DNA of 36,900 nucleotides, taken from Anaerolineae bacterium (GTDB taxonomy: Bacteria > Chloroflexota > Anaerolineae > Aggregatilineales > Phototrophicaceae). Made by a program: the position numbers and the translations under genes. Below the pieces are notes generated by a model that was not told where the DNA came from, searched no databases, and worked only from the letters and a program-made list of their open reading frames with translations. This document shows, in pieces, positions 34,843 through 36,900 of this stretch. Every line of letters starts with the position of its first letter. The stretch's first letter is position 1. Location: positions 1 to 36,900 of the forward strand of contig JAPKMU010000004.1 of the NCBI GenBank assembly GCA_026645745.1. Direction: 5' to 3'.

Positions 34843-35495
34843 TCAAGAATTCTCCGCCGCGCATCTTCGACAAATCGAACGGTTTCTTCGTAGGTCAAAT
34901 CCGTATGGGCAGGATCATGGCGTGCAGCCCACGCCCGACGAATGAGCGGCAGCCATGTTTCCGGCAGATGCGTTTCCGCCTGATCTTCGGCATACGTGAT
35001 GTAGAATTTCCACTGTTCGGCGTGTTCGCGGATCGTGTCGATGAATTCCTGTTCGCTGATTGGCGCGATCAACGTTTGCGGTGGTTCTCCATACAACGTA
35101 ACGCCATACGTCCGCACGAAATACCAATTCATCAGCCAAGCCCGATCCGCGTCGATGATATGAAACGGCTCACCGGGGCTGATATTCCCCATGCGGTGGG
35201 TTTCGGTGCGGAACATCTGCAAGCCGCGCCGCGCCATATACTGAACTTCGAGCCGGTGATCCCATGCCGGGTGACGCTCCGCGAATGCCGCGTGCATACG
35301 GGCAACCGCCTCCCCTTCCGCATCCGTGAGATCACGGTCAAGCGCCGCTAACGTGTCGATATCGCTGATGCTGGGGTCAAAATCACCCCATACCAGCGAA
35401 CCGTACACGTAAAAGCCGATCAGGTTTTCACCCAAGACGCGCTGAATATCCGCGAGAAGCTCTTGCAGCAGTGATTGGATCGCGGGATCAATCAT
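34839..35495 (-). CDS. Nucleotidyltransferase, aminoglycoside adenylyltransferase-like
   Basis: 218 residues. The catalytic signature of the polymerase-beta-like fold is present: YGSLVWGDFDPSISDIDTL, with G32-S33 and the acidic pair D45/D47. A C-terminal helical region with the TYVEDQAETHLPETW-like stretch and RAWAARHDPAH resembles the AadA/DUF4111 arrangement. Resistance activity is not implied, because many such chromosomal proteins have other or unknown substrates. It lies 9 bases after corA in the same direction, so it may be co-transcribed with it. Confidence 0.88.
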   Translation of the reverse strand: MIDPAIQSLLQELLADIQRVLGENLIGFYVYGSLVWGDFDPSISDIDTLAALDRDLTDAEGEAVARMHAAFAERHPAWDHRLEVQYMARRGLQMFRTETHRMGNISPGEPFHIIDADRAWLMNWYFVRTYGVTLYGEPPQTLIAPISEQEFIDTIREHAEQWKFYITYAEDQAETHLPETWLPLIRRAWAARHDPAHTDLTYEETVRFVEDARRRILD

Positions 35496-35504
35496 GGATT
35501 GACC

Positions 35505-36461
35505 TCAGTTATCCCGCCCCAGCGTGAGCATGATTCCAATTCCCGTCAGCGACATCGCCACAATCACGAACGGCACGCCCCATTCTGCTTCGAATGGCGG
35601 AAAAGTCTTGAGGAAGTTCATCCCATAAAAGCCGGTGATCACTGCGAATGCGCCAAACAAAATCGTGAAAACCGTCAGCCGTTTGACGACGATATTCAAG
35701 CGGTTGCTCGTGGACGACAAATACAGGTCGATCAAATTGGAAAGGGTATCACGGAAGGTATTCACGCTGTCGCTCACGCGGAGTAAATGATCATACACAT
35801 CGCGCAAGTAGTAGCGCAGCGCTTCATGATTGATGAACGGATCGCCTTCGCGGGTCAGCACGGCGAACATGTCGCGTTGATGCCCGATCACACGCCACAT
35901 CTCGCTGAGTGCGCGCTTGAGCTTGAACATCGTCGTCAGGTAAAGTTGGCGCGGCGTCACAAGGATCGCCTCGCCCAATTCATCAATGTGATCGCCGATG
36001 GCATCCATAATCGGGAAGTAGCTGTCCACCATCAAATCGACCAACACGTAGAGCAAATACCCGGCGGAGAGCGGTAAACGACTGTTCCCGCGCTTTTCGA
36101 TCCGGTTGATCGCAGCGGTGATCATCGGCTCATCATCGTCATGCACGGTGACAAGGTAATTCGCGCCAATAAACGCATCGAGTTCGCGGAAGGTGAGTTC
36201 CCCGGCGCGGTATTCGACCGGGTTCAGAATCGTGAACAGATAGCCGTCGTATTCTTCAACCTTCGGGCGCTGCCGTTCGTTGAGCGTGTCTTCGACCGCC
36301 AACGGATGAAAGTGGAATTGATCCGTCAGAATGCGCACTGCGTGTTCGGGTTCCCTTTTGAGATCAACCCAAAAGAGGCGGGTTGGATCAGCGATGAGTG
36401 CTGCAATATCGGGAGAACTTTCCTCGTGACACCCATCCTTGTCAAACGTCCATACGCGCAT
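35505..36461 (-). CDS. CorA-family magnesium/divalent cation transporter
   Basis: 318 residues from ATG 36461, chosen because AAGGA lies 6 bases upstream (the ATG at 36464 is too close). A large cytoplasmic N-terminal domain is followed by a long stalk helix and two membrane helices at the C-terminus. The selectivity signature YGMN is at 279-282. The usual MPEL-like loop is replaced by FPPFEAEWG. Such pentameric channels import Mg2+, sometimes Co2+ or Ni2+. The nucleotidyltransferase gene follows closely. Confidence 0.95.
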   Translation of the reverse strand: MRVWTFDKDGCHEESSPDIAALIADPTRLFWVDLKREPEHAVRILTDQFHFHPLAVEDTLNERQRPKVEEYDGYLFTILNPVEYRAGELTFRELDAFIGANYLVTVHDDDEPMITAAINRIEKRGNSRLPLSAGYLLYVLVDLMVDSYFPIMDAIGDHIDELGEAILVTPRQLYLTTMFKLKRALSEMWRVIGHQRDMFAVLTREGDPFINHEALRYYLRDVYDHLLRVSDSVNTFRDTLSNLIDLYLSSTSNRLNIVVKRLTVFTILFGAFAVITGFYGMNFLKTFPPFEAEWGVPFVIVAMSLTGIGIMLTLGRDN

Positions 36462-36490
36462 CATTGTTCCTTCTGGAAAGAAAAAAGATC

Positions 36491-36664
36491 GAACCACAAA
36501 GAGACACTGGTTCTACCGGATTTGGTGGTTATTTAACCCCTCCCCGCTTTCGCAGGGAGGGACTTTTCCCCCTCTACACAGTGGAGGGGGCAGGGAGAGG
36601 TGAAAGAAGACCACCCAAAACGTTAGAACACAAAGGGACGGCTTGCGAGTCTACTTTGTGGTTC
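36491..36664. repeat. Nested-palindrome, MITE-like non-coding element
   Basis: Terminal arms GAACCACAAAG (36491-36501) and CTTTGTGGTTC (36654-36664) are perfect 11-bp complements and extend to 15 pairs if one bulge is allowed. Inside are two further palindromes, CCCTCCC/GGGAGGG around 36541-36565 and CCCCCTC/GAGGGGG around 36570-36594, plus a near direct copy of the terminal sequence at about 36626. No coding frame is evident. It fills the gap between the glycyl-tRNA synthetase stop and corA. Confidence 0.55.
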
Positions 36665-36673
36665 ACATGGTTT

Positions 36674-36900
36674 TTAGAACCCGCTTAGATGACTCAAATC
36701 AGCGCGACCGCGCTGCATGGCGGCGATTGCCTGAAGCAGTGCATGACGATTCGCGCGCAGTTCCGGTTCAGGCGCATTCACAAGCACGCCATCCCCCTTG
36801 CCCGTGCCGAAGAACGCGGTAATCGCAGGAAGCATCGGAACGAAGGCGTTGAGGAAATCATCCACGCCGCCCTCCGGCGAGCGTTTTTCCGCCGCCGCTT
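36674..36900 (-). CDS. glyS: Glycyl-tRNA synthetase beta-type, C-terminal end (5' part outside window)
   Basis: Only the last 74 or so residues are in the window; the frame is open to the right edge and the GTG at 36865 is internal. The ending matches the DALR-like anticodon-binding tail of GlyS: LPAITAFF, a short loop, VLVNAPEPELRANRHALLQAI and ADLSHLSGF, comparable with the family's pattern of VDAFFD, VMVMAED, LRxNRLALL and ADxSxL. The beta subunit contributes tRNA recognition. Whether the gene is glyS alone or a fused alpha-beta form cannot be seen. Its identity rests on a short stretch. Confidence 0.72.
   Translation of the reverse strand, partial: AAAEKRSPEGGVDDFLNAFVPMLPAITAFFGTGKGDGVLVNAPEPELRANRHALLQAIAAMQRGRADLSHLSGF

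Noticed and set aside
36541-36600. GC-rich palindromes behind glyS as a CRISPR fragment
   Set aside because: The repeats are different palindromes, are not identical direct repeats, and have no regular spacers.
1-36900. tRNA or rRNA genes
   Set aside because: The intergenic gaps were read for cloverleaf-like or conserved ribosomal sequence and none was recognised; the gaps are mostly too short. A covariance-model scan would be decisive.

Overview
This 36.9 kb window looks chromosomal and bacterial. It most likely comes from a member of the Chloroflexota (Anaerolineae-like). That assignment is an inference from gene order and protein style, not from a marker search. Two thirds of it is core metabolism or information processing, encoded almost entirely on the minus strand.

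Layout: (1) 1-3142, plus strand: the C-terminal three quarters of the transcription-repair coupling factor Mfd, overlapped by a multi-pass membrane protein; a bidirectional terminator follows. (2) 3214-7893, minus strand: a MarR regulator, a small FHA-domain protein with a clear promoter, a large GT-C type membrane glycosyltransferase-like protein and an EamA/DMT transporter. (3) 8052-25054, minus strand: a complete 14-subunit NADH:quinone oxidoreductase (complex I) cluster in the order nuoA-B-C-D-E-F-(TPR gene)-G-H-I, a strong intrinsic terminator, then nuoJ-K-L-M-N with its own candidate promoter. (4) 25227-28882, minus strand: an alpha/beta hydrolase, an FG-GAP/ASPIC-UnbV repeat protein and a Nudix-GNAT fusion. 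(5) 28991-29377, plus strand: a small lipoprotein. (6) 29428-33148, minus strand: the dnaG-rpoD operon (primase, primary sigma factor). (7) 33352-36461: accessory genes (ArsR regulator plus AHSA1/SRPBCC protein, Uma2-type nuclease-like protein, nucleotidyltransferase, CorA). (8) 36491-36664: a nested-palindrome, MITE-like non-coding element. (9) The C-terminal end of a glycyl-tRNA synthetase beta-type gene, cut by the window edge.

The most interesting part is the complex I cluster. The catalytic cysteines, proton-channel Lys/Glu residues and gene order are orthodox, but the complex carries several additions. NuoJ has an insert of about 220 residues, predicted outside the membrane, that resembles DUF4397. 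NuoL has an acidic insert and a separate histidine-rich insert. NuoH is extended at both ends. A TPR-like protein is encoded between nuoF and nuoG with translationally coupled spacing. Hairpin-forming palindromes sit at several nuo gene junctions. Together these suggest a lineage-specific, ornamented complex I with a segmented transcript. No tRNA, rRNA, CRISPR array or complete insertion sequence was recognised, and no gene-free stretch exceeds 300 bases.
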